NCBI GenBank assembly: GCA_937863385.1
Contig: CALMBW010000019.1
Span: forward strand, 124,001 to 188,000
Source of the DNA: an uncultured Actinomycetes bacterium
GTDB lineage: Bacteria; Actinomycetota; CADDZG01; WHSQ01
DNA: 64,000 nucleotides
Direction of reading: 5' to 3'
The notes under the pieces were generated by a model, which saw only the letters and a program-made list of their open reading frames with translations, was not told the DNA's origin and searched no databases. Shown here one piece after another: positions 43,202 to 51,905 of this stretch. Each line of letters opens with the position of its first letter. Position 1 is the stretch's first letter. Both the position numbers and the translations under genes were made by a program.

Positions 43202-43974
43202 CGCTCGGTGTTCCGCTCGTATATGAGTCGCAGGCCATTGATCGTCAACATCGGCTCGAGTTTCTCGATCGTCCGGCAGTACTGCGCTACGACCGCTGAC
43301 AATCCTCCGGTTGCAACGACACGGGCGTCTCCACCCATCTCGTCGGTGGCGCGCTCGACGAGCCCGTCGACCAGCGCGGCAGCTCCGAAGATGATCCCGG
43401 ATTGGACCGCATGAACCGTTGTCTTGCCGATCGAACTCGGAGGGGCGACAAGCTCCACGCGCCTGATCTGAGCGGTCGAAGAGAAGAGCGCCGTGGCCGA
43501 AGTCTCGACCCCCGGCGCGATCGCGCCGCCCAGATACTCACCGTTGGCCGAGACCGCATCGACCGTGATGGCGGTCCCGAAGTCGACGACGCAGACGTTG
43601 TTCCCGGGGAAGAGATCATGAGCGGCGACCGCGTTAGCGATCCTGTCGGCGCCTACCTCCCGAGGGTTGTCCATCAGCACGGCGATACCGGTCTTCGTTC
43701 CCGGTTCGACCACCACCGGAGCGAAACCGAAGTAGTCCTCGGACATCGAACGGAGCTCCATCGTTGCCTTCGGAACGACCGAACAGATCGCAACCCCGGT
43801 GATCTCTCTGGAGAAACTGAGGTCGCCGAGCGATAGGAACTGGCCGAACAGCAGCGCCCACTCGTCCTTGGTACGACGAGCGTCCGTGGACGCGCGCCAT
43901 TCATATGCGAGAGCGTCGCGCTGAAAGACCCCGAGGTGGGTTTGGGTATTGCCAACATCGACGGCTAGGAGCAC
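43198..43974 (-). CDS. coaX: Type III pantothenate kinase
   Basis: 258 residues. ATP-binding motif at the N-terminus (LAVDVGNTQTHLGVF) and the catalytic-loop and second phosphate-binding motifs VVDFGTAITVDAVS and GGAIAPGVETSATALF are present. Phosphorylates pantothenate in coenzyme A synthesis. It is in an operon with panD, panC and lysS, overlapping lysS by 4 bases; panD stop (43975) directly abuts its start. Confidence 0.95.
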   Translation of the reverse strand: MLLAVDVGNTQTHLGVFQRDALAYEWRASTDARRTKDEWALLFGQFLSLGDLSFSREITGVAICSVVPKATMELRSMSEDYFGFAPVVVEPGTKTGIAVLMDNPREVGADRIANAVAAHDLFPGNNVCVVDFGTAITVDAVSANGEYLGGAIAPGVETSATALFSSTAQIRRVELVAPPSSIGKTTVHAVQSGIIFGAAALVDGLVERATDEMGGDARVVATGGLSAVVAQYCRTIEKLEPMLTINGLRLIYERNTER

Positions 43975-44352
43975 TCAGCTGCTTTCTGCTATCGGCTCCA
44001 GGTGCACGATGGCCCGGTTCTCGTCGTCGACTTGCACGATCACCGGTTCGAAGTCCTGGAGCTCCGACTCTGAGTAGGAACCGTACGAGATGACGATGAT
44101 CTTGTCGCCGGGTTGAACCAGACGAGCGGCTGCGCCGTTCAGACACATGTCGCGGCCCCCGCGAGGACCCTCGATCACATAGGTCTCGAATCTCGCGCCG
44201 TTGTTGATATCGACGACTGCCACCTGTTCGTACTCGAGCAGGCAGGCGGCGTCCATCAGGTCTCGGTCGATCGTTATCGAGCCGACGTAGTTGAGGTTCG
44301 CATCGGTAACGGTCGCCCGATGGATCTTGGACTTCATCATGGTGCGTTGCAT
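43975..44352 (-). CDS. panD: Aspartate 1-decarboxylase proenzyme
   Basis: The ATG at 44352 follows AAGGAGACC, giving 125 residues. The pyruvoyl self-cleavage site is Gly24-Ser25 in NYVGSITID. Other landmarks are [11 protein letters not shown], the substrate-binding TYVI segment and the NGAAAR and [11 protein letters not shown] motifs. It produces beta-alanine for PanC. The upstream panC stop is 25 bases away. Confidence 0.95.
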   Translation of the reverse strand: MQRTMMKSKIHRATVTDANLNYVGSITIDRDLMDAACLLEYEQVAVVDINNGARFETYVIEGPRGGRDMCLNGAAARLVQPGDKIIVISYGSYSESELQDFEPVIVQVDDENRAIVHLEPIAESS

Positions 44353-44377
44353 CTCAGGTCTCCTTACTGCAGGCCTC

Positions 44378-45235
44378 CTACGAGGTCCCACGTTGTGAAG
44401 CCTTCACCAACAGGTTGTCTATCAGCCGGGTACTTCCTACACGCGCGGCGACCACGAGCAGAACATCGCCGGTTGCAGGTGACGAAAGGTCCAGCGGATC
44501 GACCGCCGCGGCGTAGTCGGTCTCCAGACCGGCAGCGCCGAACACCTCGTGCATCTGATGTTCTGCGTCTTCGGGCGACCCTCCTGCACGCAGAGAAGCT
44601 TCACCCGCCTGAAGCGCCTCATAGAGAGCAAGAGCTCTCTGCCGTTGCTCGATGTCCAGGTAACGGTTGCGGCTGCTCATCGCTAGGCCATCGGGTTCCC
44701 GGATCGTCGGCCCCACCTCGATGCGCACCTCGAAGTCCAGGTCGCGCACCATCGCCTTGATCACCGCAACCTGCTGGGCATCCTTCTGGCCGAAGATGGC
44801 CACGTCGGGATCGACGATGTTGAAGAGCTTCGCCACCACCGTTGCCACCCCCGCCAGATGTCCGGGCCGGTGGGCGCCCTCCAGAACGTCGGCGACGGGC
44901 CCCGGCACTACCGTCGTCGTGGCACCCTCGGGGTACATCTCGTCGACCGAAGGCAGAAAGACGACATCGACACCTGCGCCCCGGGCCAGTTCCAGGTCGG
45001 CATCCAGAGGCCGGGGGTAACGGGCGAGATCCTCGGTGGGACCGAACTGCAATGGGTTCACGAAGATGCTCATGACGCAGACCTCGGCGGCGTCACGAGC
45101 CAGGGCCACTAGGGACAGATGACCGTCGTGAAGCGCTCCCATGGTCGGGACGAATCCGATCGAGCTTTCCGCTCGCAAGGGTGCGAGCAGAGCCCTCAGA
45201 TCACCTATCGAGCGGGCCACTTGCATCTCGGTCAT
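44378..45235 (-). CDS. panC: Pantothenate synthetase
   Basis: 285 residues. Adenylate-forming ligase motifs: [16 protein letters not shown] (HIGH-type), [27 protein letters not shown] and the flexible loop SSRNRYL. It joins pantoate and beta-alanine. It shares four bases with the upstream Rossmann/DUF2520 gene and is followed by panD and coaX, so three steps of vitamin B5/CoA synthesis are encoded side by side. Confidence 0.96.
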   Translation of the reverse strand: MTEMQVARSIGDLRALLAPLRAESSIGFVPTMGALHDGHLSLVALARDAAEVCVMSIFVNPLQFGPTEDLARYPRPLDADLELARGAGVDVVFLPSVDEMYPEGATTTVVPGPVADVLEGAHRPGHLAGVATVVAKLFNIVDPDVAIFGQKDAQQVAVIKAMVRDLDFEVRIEVGPTIREPDGLAMSSRNRYLDIEQRQRALALYEALQAGEASLRAGGSPEDAEHQMHEVFGAAGLETDYAAAVDPLDLSSPATGDVLLVVAARVGSTRLIDNLLVKASQRGTS

Positions 45236-46125
45236 CGGATCGTGTCTTCCAGGCTTCGGGCGCTACCAGCATCCAAACGCCCCGACATCACCGCTGCGGC
45301 GAGGATCAAGCGAGCCACTTGCCGGTACTCGCCGGCTTTGTCGGGGAAGCGAGCGCCGAGCAGCTCCAGATGACGCCCGACGGTGTCTGCTTCGCCCCGC
45401 AGCACGGGACCGGTCAAGGTCGCCGCTCCTCCTCCCCCGCTTCGGGCATTGGCAACGGTGCCTGCAGCTAGGGGCCCTAGAACGTCTTCGGGACGATCGA
45501 TCCCGATGGCTTCGAGCAAGCTTTCCCCGAACGCCATCAGGGCGGCGATCCCGTTCGATGTCATCACGCAAGCTGCGTGCCACAGGGGACGGTCGCTCTC
45601 GGCTACCTCCACCGGTTTCCCGTCGAGCATCGTGGAGACCAGGGCGTGTGCCCACGCCTCGATCTCTGAAGGGGCAGTCACCCCCCAAGCCGAACCCGGC
45701 AATCGCTCGATGGCGGCAACCACATCGGGACAGGCCTGCACGGGGTGCAGAGCCAGCGGCAAGGCCCCGGCTTCCGTAGCAACCGTCAGCGAGGCCAGTC
45801 CCAGCGAGCCGGAGAGATGAGCCACGACGGTGCCCGCAACAACCACCTGAGAGACGAGCCCGGCCACTCCCGCGATCGCTTGATCCGATGCACCGATGAT
45901 GACGAGATCCGCATCGACGGCGGTCTCTAGGCCGAGGACCGGGCACCCGAGCAAATCGCCAGCCCGCGTGGCGCTGTCGTGTGTTCGAGACCACACACCG
46001 GTCACGTCGCTGCCCGCACGCTGAAGCAGGGCGGTTACAGCGGTTCCGACCCTGCCCGCGCCGAACAAGGCGACGCGGGGAGGCAGGGGGATCTCGTTGG
46101 ATCGCAAGCTTTTGCTCCAGTCCAT
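45232..46125 (-). CDS. Rossmann-like / DUF2520 domain oxidoreductase
   Basis: 297 residues. N-terminal NAD(P)-binding Rossmann domain (ALFGAGRVGTAVTALLQRAGSDVTGVWSRT) and a C-terminal DUF2520 helical domain (LWHAACVMTSNGIAALMAFGESLLEAIGI). The gene is commonly located directly upstream of panC in actinobacteria, and it has been proposed as an alternative ketopantoate reductase; I have no direct evidence for this substrate. It overlaps panC by 4 bases. Confidence 0.85.
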   Translation of the reverse strand: MDWSKSLRSNEIPLPPRVALFGAGRVGTAVTALLQRAGSDVTGVWSRTHDSATRAGDLLGCPVLGLETAVDADLVIIGASDQAIAGVAGLVSQVVVAGTVVAHLSGSLGLASLTVATEAGALPLALHPVQACPDVVAAIERLPGSAWGVTAPSEIEAWAHALVSTMLDGKPVEVAESDRPLWHAACVMTSNGIAALMAFGESLLEAIGIDRPEDVLGPLAAGTVANARSGGGGAATLTGPVLRGEADTVGRHLELLGARFPDKAGEYRQVARLILAAAVMSGRLDAGSARSLEDTIR

Positions 46126-46199
46126 CCGGTACCGGGCTTCGCAAACGAGTCTAGTCCGTGAGGGTAACTTCGTGGCCTCGGCCTCGTTCGAGCAAAGAG

Positions 46200-47624
46200 A
46201 TGCCCATCCGGATCGCTATCGCCATGCTCGCATCGCTTCTGATCGTGCCCCCGGCCATCGCGGCCGAACCCGGGGCGAGGCCCACCGACCCCACAGCGCC
46301 ACAGGAGATCCGCTACCCCAACGGAGCGAGCGTCCAACAGCACTGCACGCCCAGGGTGTGCGTGAACTGGGTACGCAGCGGCGCGCACCCTCCGCCTTCC
46401 GACGACACCGATAGCGATGGCGTCCCCGACCTCATCGAAGGTCTCGTCGTGGCCTATTCGCAGGCTGAAAGCGTCGAGATCGAGCAACTCGGATTCACCG
46501 CCCCGCTTCCGGACTCGGATTCTGACGACGAGGGGCTCGACGACCGTGTCGACGTCTATCTCGCCGATATCGACCGCGAGGGGTACTGCCTCAGCGACGA
46601 TCCCGATCTGAAGCAAGCCGTGGAGTCCTCGGCACACACCGCAGCTTCGGTCTTCTGCGTGATCGACAACGATCTCTCGGATCGCACCGGGGCTCCAGCC
46701 GATGAGATCCGCAGGGAGGCGGCACGCACGTTGTTCCAGGCGATCGCCGCCGCTTACGACGCACTCGAAGACGAGTGGTTCACGCAGGCCTCGGCAACGT
46801 GGATCGCCGACGTGGTCTTCGACGATCTGCCGGTCACCGCAGAGATGCTCACTTCCGGTCCCATCCTGCAGCCCGACTATCCGCTCGACTTCTTCGGCGA
46901 ACCCGAGCCCGGACGTGTGGACTCTGCCTGGCTCTTCTTGCGTTTCCTCACCGAGCACCTCGGCACCGACGGACTACCCGACAACGGCTTCCTTCGGCAG
47001 GTGTGGGAGTTTGCTGCCGCAGACGGTGGCGGATCGGGCATCGACATGTATTCGATGCAGGCGCTGGCTCATGCCCTCTCGCTGCGTGAACTCGACCTTG
47101 AAACGGTGTTCGCCAGCTTCAACTGGCTGAACTGGCTTCCGCTCGAGACCTACTCGGACGGCCAGGAGTACATCGACACCCTGGTTGCGGCTGGGATCGA
47201 GCCACTGCCCTATGTGACCAAGACCCACTACTTCAGCAAACGGGTCTATACGACCGGCTGGTGGGCTCAAGCGCTGTTCCACATGTCTGCCATCAACGTG
47301 GGCTTCCGCCCCAAGAAGGGGGTCGCCCCCTCGACACGTCTGCGCCTGCAGGTCGACGGGCCCAAGCTGACCAGCTTCCCCCAGGCACGCTTCCACATCT
47401 TCTTCACCGACGGCACCCGCTCCAGTGGGTTCATCAGATTGCGAGAAGACGGCACCGGAGGGCGCACGGTCGACTTCGGTGGAGGCGTAGTCGACCGCGT
47501 CATCCTCACCATCACCAACGCCAGCGCTCGCTACGTCGATTGCGGCACCGGGACGTCGCTGTCATGCGGGGGCCGGGCTCTCGACGAGCTAACCGACTAC
47601 CGCTGGCGAGCGACGATCCGCTAG
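46200..47624 (+). CDS. Secreted metalloprotease-like protein lacking the active site (pseudo-protease)
   Basis: 474 residues from ATG 46200, with a signal peptide ending AIAA near residue 22. It is a tandem paralogue of the protein at 47870. Where that protein has HEYFH (271-275) and Glu291, this one has RTLFQ (176-180) and Gln196, with the same 20-residue spacing and matching flanks (AYDALEDEWF...TW), so all three zinc ligands and the catalytic Glu are lost. It also lacks much of the N-terminal propeptide. The C-terminal domain (DCGTGTSLSCGG) aligns. It may bind or regulate the active copy or have a structural role. The ribosome-binding site is weak. Confidence 0.8.
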   Translation: MPIRIAIAMLASLLIVPPAIAAEPGARPTDPTAPQEIRYPNGASVQQHCTPRVCVNWVRSGAHPPPSDDTDSDGVPDLIEGLVVAYSQAESVEIEQLGFTAPLPDSDSDDEGLDDRVDVYLADIDREGYCLSDDPDLKQAVESSAHTAASVFCVIDNDLSDRTGAPADEIRREAARTLFQAIAAAYDALEDEWFTQASATWIADVVFDDLPVTAEMLTSGPILQPDYPLDFFGEPEPGRVDSAWLFLRFLTEHLGTDGLPDNGFLRQVWEFAAADGGGSGIDMYSMQALAHALSLRELDLETVFASFNWLNWLPLETYSDGQEYIDTLVAAGIEPLPYVTKTHYFSKRVYTTGWWAQALFHMSAINVGFRPKKGVAPSTRLRLQVDGPKLTSFPQARFHIFFTDGTRSSGFIRLREDGTGGRTVDFGGGVVDRVILTITNASARYVDCGTGTSLSCGGRALDELTDYRWRATIR

Positions 47625-47633
47625 ACGCGCCAT

Positions 47634-47675
47634 AGCGGAGCCGGGGCACAGCGGAGCCGATAGATAGCGGAGCCG
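47634..47675. repeat. Three short direct repeats at 16-bp spacing
   Basis: The 10-mer AGCGGAGCCG occurs at 47634-47643, 47650-47659 and 47666-47675, exactly 16 bases apart, right after the stop of the pseudo-protease gene. The rest of the 245-base gap to 47869 shows no gene; a ribosome-binding site for the next gene is near 47852. Confidence 0.75.
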
Positions 47676-47869
47676 GGGGTCGGCGCAGGCGGCCATCAAA
47701 CGCAGCGACGGGCGGCGAAGCCGTCCGGAAGCGACCGGGGTCGCAGGTGCCGAGCCCCCGGCGAAGCGATCGCCCGAACCCCAGGCCCCCAAAGATTGCC
47801 TATCGCCAAACGAACCCTTTACGTAGTGAACTGTCACCGGCACTGTTCTTGGAGAGGAGAACCCCCGAG

Positions 47870-49588
47870 ATGAGAAAGTCATTCGGCGCGGCGATGGTTG
47901 CACTGCTCGTGATCGGCCTAGCACCAGCCGGTCTTGCAAGATCGATCCAGCCCCGCCTTGACGCTGGGGAACGCGGTCGCCCCGAAGTCACCGTCACGGC
48001 TCAAGACGCCCTCAGCCGATCGCTGCAGGCAGGGAAGCTGTCGCCGGCTCGCTATGCCTTGGAGCGTGCGCGCTCGCTGTTCGATCTAGCGTCGGTTCGG
48101 AGCCGGTATGGCCATGTCAAGCGGGTGGCCCCGCGCGACGCGACCTCCATCCTGCGAGACCTTGCCCTGCATCGACCGGCGCTTCGTGGACAAGACCGGG
48201 CCGCTGCCGACCGCATCCTTGCCCGGCCCACCGACCCGTCCGAAGGCGAGGTCGACTACGGCTCGGCTTCGACGATGACCGAGTGTCTAGAGCTGTTCTG
48301 CGTGCACTGGGCTACCTCCGGTCCCCACGCCCCCACGCTGACCGATGCTTCGGGCAATGGGGTCCCTGATTGGGTGGACTCGGTGATGGCTGAGCTCGAC
48401 TACATCCTGGGGTCGTACACCGAGATGGGGTACCAAGCGGTCAAGTCCGACCTCGCCTCGTCGGAGAACGGCGGAGATGGCAGACCAGACATCTATCTTG
48501 CCGACGTCGGCGCAGACAGCCTGTACGGCTACTGCACGACGGACGACCCCAACACCGAGCTCTACCCGAACTCGTACAACGGACTCGACTTCTCGGCCTA
48601 CTGCGTGATCGACGAAGACTTCGCCGCGAGCCAGTTCCCGGCTAACACCCCAACCGAGAACATGCAGGTCACTGCCGCCCATGAGTATTTCCACGCCGTT
48701 CAGTTCGGCTACGACGCCGGTGACGACACTTGGTTCCTCGAATCCACTGCAGCTTGGGTCGAAGATGTGCTCTACAACGACATCAACGACAACTACCAGT
48801 ACCTGCTCCAGAGTGCGATCACCTACCCAGACTTCTCGATCGACTACACGGACGACGGGGACTACTCCGGACTGCGCTACGGCCAATGGTTGTTCTTCCG
48901 CTACTTGACCGAACGCTTCGGAGACGGCACCACCCATGACGTCGCTTTCATTCGAAGCTTGTGGGAACGGGCCGCTTATCGCGATGCTTACCCTGACGAT
49001 GTCGACGACTACTCGATTCTGGCGATCGAGAACGAGCTCGCCGCACGGGGCTACGACTTCACCGACGTGTTCGCCGACTTCTCGATGTTCAACTGGGTGA
49101 TCGAGCTTGCATACGAAGAGGGTGTCGAGTACTTCCAATTCTTCCTCGACACCGGTGCTTCGCCTCGGCCTTACTCGGTGGGCGACTTCAAGATCAAGAA
49201 AACACGGCCTAAGACAGGAAACCTCAGCTACGACAGCGTCCATCTGTCCGCCGCGAACTCGACGTTCAAGCCGGCGAAAGGCGTGACGAGCGGCGCGAAG
49301 CTGCTGCTGAAGGTGGACGGGCCGGGCTCTGCCGTCTCGCCGGTCGCTCGCTACGTCGTGTTCTATAAGTCCGGCCTCCCCGACTTCGGCGAGATCGCCC
49401 TCGACGGCCAAGGCGTGGGCAAGAAGAAGGTCCCCTTCGGCAAGGGCACGGTGGCCTACGTAGCATTGGTTCTCGTGAATGCCAGCACACGCTACTCAGA
49501 CTGTGGTTCCGGCTACGTGTACGCGTGTGGTGGACTGCCTCGCGACGACTACGCTCGCTTCGTGTGGTCTGGCACCCTGAAGCAGTAG
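47870..49588 (+). CDS. Secreted zinc metalloprotease, MXAN_6640-like
   Basis: 572 residues from ATG 47870, with GGAGAGGAG upstream. Signal peptide (AAMVALLVIGLAPAGLA), a propeptide-like helical region (~45-115) and a metalloprotease domain with HEYFH (271-275) and Glu291 in FLESTAAW as third ligand. Other marks: SGNGVPDWVDSV (possible Ca-binding loop), GRPDIYLADVG and a conserved Cys pair. The C-terminal domain has CGSGYVYACGG. The arrangement fits a group of bacterial putative secreted metalloproteases seen in myxobacteria and actinobacteria (name from memory). It follows its inactive paralogue in tandem and ends before a strong terminator. Confidence 0.82.
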   Translation: MRKSFGAAMVALLVIGLAPAGLARSIQPRLDAGERGRPEVTVTAQDALSRSLQAGKLSPARYALERARSLFDLASVRSRYGHVKRVAPRDATSILRDLALHRPALRGQDRAAADRILARPTDPSEGEVDYGSASTMTECLELFCVHWATSGPHAPTLTDASGNGVPDWVDSVMAELDYILGSYTEMGYQAVKSDLASSENGGDGRPDIYLADVGADSLYGYCTTDDPNTELYPNSYNGLDFSAYCVIDEDFAASQFPANTPTENMQVTAAHEYFHAVQFGYDAGDDTWFLESTAAWVEDVLYNDINDNYQYLLQSAITYPDFSIDYTDDGDYSGLRYGQWLFFRYLTERFGDGTTHDVAFIRSLWERAAYRDAYPDDVDDYSILAIENELAARGYDFTDVFADFSMFNWVIELAYEEGVEYFQFFLDTGASPRPYSVGDFKIKKTRPKTGNLSYDSVHLSAANSTFKPAKGVTSGAKLLLKVDGPGSAVSPVARYVVFYKSGLPDFGEIALDGQGVGKKKVPFGKGTVAYVALVLVNASTRYSDCGSGYVYACGGLPRDDYARFVWSGTLKQ

Positions 49589-49603
49589 TCCTGCTCCCTT
49601 AAG

Positions 49604-49635
49604 AGGACCCGGCCCCCCCAGGGGGGCCGGGTCCT
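49604..49635. terminator. Long bidirectional terminator between convergent genes
   Basis: A 14-15 bp G/C-rich stem (49604-49618 with 49621-49635) lies between the metalloprotease gene and convergent folK. CCTTCTCG follows on the plus side. It separates the two transcription units. Confidence 0.85.
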
Positions 49636-49640
49636 TCTCG

Positions 49641-50126
49641 TTACCAGGACTCCAAGAAGTCGACGTTTCCTTCGGCTTCATCGAGAGAGTCGGCGAAGGG
49701 CGTGCCCCACGGGTCGGTCTCGTGTGGTGCTATCTCGAGCAGAGGGACCAAGACGAACCGCCGCTCACGGATCCGTGGATGGGGGATCTCGAGGTCGGGT
49801 TCGCTCACCTTGTCCTCGCCATAGGTGAGGACGTCAAGGTCGATGATGCGCGGCCCCCATCTGATCTCGCTGGCATCGCGCCCCAGCTTGTCCTCGATCT
49901 CCTTGCAGACGACGAGCAACTGCCTGGGGGTCAGGTCCGTATCGATACTCGCCACGCAGTTGACGAAGGAACGTTGGGGAGGCCCGCCCACAGGGCTGGT
50001 TTCGTAGAGACCCGAGACGCGGGTGACTCGCACACCAGCGGTGTCGTCAAGCTCCTCGACGGCACGGCGAACGAACAGGATCCTGTCCCCCACGTTCGAT
50101 CCGAAACCGATGTACGACTGGGTCAC
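49641..50126 (-). CDS. folK: 6-hydroxymethyl-7,8-dihydropterin pyrophosphokinase
   Basis: 161 residues. Landmarks SYIGFGSNVGDR at the start, SGLYETSPVGGPPQ-like substrate loop, and RWGPRIIDLDVLTYG around residues 90-105 match HPPK. It pyrophosphorylates the pterin before DHPS. It overlaps folB by 4 bases (50123/50126), continuing the folate operon folE - folP - folB - folK. Confidence 0.95.
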   Translation of the reverse strand: MTQSYIGFGSNVGDRILFVRRAVEELDDTAGVRVTRVSGLYETSPVGGPPQRSFVNCVASIDTDLTPRQLLVVCKEIEDKLGRDASEIRWGPRIIDLDVLTYGEDKVSEPDLEIPHPRIRERRFVLVPLLEIAPHETDPWGTPFADSLDEAEGNVDFLESW

Positions 50127-50482
50127 CGCGACCTCACGATCTTCACCGAGACACCATCCACCGATTCTGGGATCGGCGGCGTCTCCTTACCTACTTCAAC
50201 GCTAACCCCGGTCACACGGTTATCGGCGAACATCCGATCTGCGATCAGCTGCGCCAGGCGCTCCAAGAGCGCCACTTCCTGTGACTCGCACAAGGAGACG
50301 ACCTCGCGGGTGATCGCCGAGTAGTCGACCGTGTCCGCCAGGTCATCGCTGCTGCCCGCTTGGGCTAGGTCGATCTCGAGTTCGATATCGATCAAGAGGT
50401 TCTGCGGCTCAAGACGCTCTTCGGAAGTGACTCCGATATGGCAGGGAGCTACCAAGCGTGTGAATCGGATCCGGTCACTCAC
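50123..50482 (-). CDS. folB: Dihydroneopterin aldolase
   Basis: 119 residues. Conserved RLVAPCHIGVTSEERLEPQNLLIDIELEID, DYSAI and LLERLAQLIAD segments match the aldolase. It cleaves dihydroneopterin to the HPPK substrate. Its start overlaps the folP stop (50479/50482) and its stop overlaps folK start, indicating translation in one operon. Confidence 0.94.
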   Translation of the reverse strand: MSDRIRFTRLVAPCHIGVTSEERLEPQNLLIDIELEIDLAQAGSSDDLADTVDYSAITREVVSLCESQEVALLERLAQLIADRMFADNRVTGVSVEVGKETPPIPESVDGVSVKIVRSR

Positions 50483-51309
50483 GCCCCATGAACCGCCTCG
50501 TGCATCCGTATGGCCCGTACCGTTTCAGCTACGTCGTGAGCGCGAACGATCCGAGCACCCCCGCCGATGGCAGCCAGCGCGGTCGCGAGCGACCCTTCGA
50601 GCCGTTGATCTTCCGGCAGATCCAACACGGCCCCGATGAATGACTTGCGTGATGTGCCTACGAGGATCGGCCATGGAAGCGCGCTTAGCTCATCCATCCG
50701 TCGCAAGATCTCGAGGTTCTGTGATGGGTTCTTGGCGAACCCGATACCGGGATCCAGGATTATCGCCTCGCGATCGACCCCGAGTGCTTCCAGCTCGTTC
50801 CCTCTCATCTTCAGGAACGAGCGTACGGATGCAACGACATCCTCGTAGCCGGTTAGCTCGCGCATGGTGGCCGGTGTCCCACGTGAGTGCATCACACAGA
50901 TGGCGGCACCCGTTTCCAGAGCAACGAGGTCCATCTGCCGATCCGATATCTCGCCCGCGGTGTCGTTGATCAGAGCTGCGCCCGCGGCCACTGCCTCTGC
51001 GGCCACTTCCGGCTTGCGGGTATCGATGGAGATCGTCACGGAGGAAGATGCCCGGAGCCCCTCGATGACCGGCATGACGCGGCGAAGCTCCTCGTCGAGG
51101 GGAACCTCGTGTGCGCCGGGACGGGTGGATTCACCGCCAACATCGATGATGGCGGCTCCTTGCTCGGCCATCTCAAGGCCATGCTTGATGGCAGCGTCAG
51201 GGTCCAACCACAACCCACCGTCCGAGAAGGAATCGGGAGTGACGTTCAAGATTCCCATGACCGCGGCGTGGCTGAGATCTAGGTCGAAGTACCTGCACCG
51301 CAAACGCAT
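50479..51309 (-). CDS. folP: Dihydropteroate synthase
   Basis: 276 residues. TIM-barrel motifs MGILNVTPDSFSDGG and DVGGESTRPGA, plus the phosphate/pABA-binding segments ISIDTRKPEVAAEA and GTSRKSFIG near the C-terminus. It condenses the pterin with p-aminobenzoate; it is the sulfonamide target. Located between folE and folB with short overlaps. Confidence 0.96.
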   Translation of the reverse strand: MRLRCRYFDLDLSHAAVMGILNVTPDSFSDGGLWLDPDAAIKHGLEMAEQGAAIIDVGGESTRPGAHEVPLDEELRRVMPVIEGLRASSSVTISIDTRKPEVAAEAVAAGAALINDTAGEISDRQMDLVALETGAAICVMHSRGTPATMRELTGYEDVVASVRSFLKMRGNELEALGVDREAIILDPGIGFAKNPSQNLEILRRMDELSALPWPILVGTSRKSFIGAVLDLPEDQRLEGSLATALAAIGGGARIVRAHDVAETVRAIRMHEAVHGA

Positions 51310-51318
51310 CGCGACACA

Positions 51319-51882
51319 CTAGTGGTAGATGAGTCCCATCGCTTCGGCACGTGTCGCGCTATTGGCTCGGAAGAGCCCTCGCACCGCAGAGGTAACCGTC
51401 ATCGCCCCCGGCTTGCGGACGCCCCGCATGCTCATGCAGAAATGCTCGGCCTCGATAACCACGAGCACGCCGCGAGGCTCGAGAACCTCATCGATCGTGT
51501 CCGCGATCTGAGTGGTCAGCCGCTCCTGCACCTGTGGACGCTTCGAAAGGATGTCGACGAGACGGGCAAGCTTGGATATCCCGGTGATCTGACCCTGCTT
51601 GTTGGGGATATAAGCAACGTGGGCTTTGCCTGCGAAAGGCACCAGATGATGCTCGCAGCAGCTGGTGAGGGCGATGTCTTTCACCATGATCATCTCGTCA
51701 TGGTTCTCTTCGAACACGACGTTCAGTTCTTCACGTGGATCCCTGTGGAGTCCGGAGAAGATCTCTTCGTACATCTCGGCGACCCGTCGCGGCGTGCCCA
51801 GCAACCCCTCACGGTCGGCGTCCTCACCGATCCCTTTCAGGACCAGCCGGATCGCTTCTTCGATCGTAGGTTTGTCGACCAT
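51319..51882 (-). CDS. folE: GTP cyclohydrolase I
   Basis: 187 residues. Zinc-binding segment [22 protein letters not shown] and the [23 protein letters not shown] and [23 protein letters not shown] segments of the type IA enzyme are present. It starts folate synthesis from GTP. The gene lies between ftsH and folP with gaps of 23 and 9 bases, matching the actinobacterial ftsH - folE - folP order. Confidence 0.96.
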   Translation of the reverse strand: MVDKPTIEEAIRLVLKGIGEDADREGLLGTPRRVAEMYEEIFSGLHRDPREELNVVFEENHDEMIMVKDIALTSCCEHHLVPFAGKAHVAYIPNKQGQITGISKLARLVDILSKRPQVQERLTTQIADTIDEVLEPRGVLVVIEAEHFCMSMRGVRKPGAMTVTSAVRGLFRANSATRAEAMGLIYH

Positions 51883-51905
51883 GACCCTGATCGGGTTGAG
51901 AAGGC

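Noticed and set aside
45263-46144. Minus-strand open frame overlapping the DUF2520 gene in another frame
   Set aside because: Arg/Gly-rich shadow; the other frame has a Rossmann motif and overlaps panC by four bases as expected for an operon.
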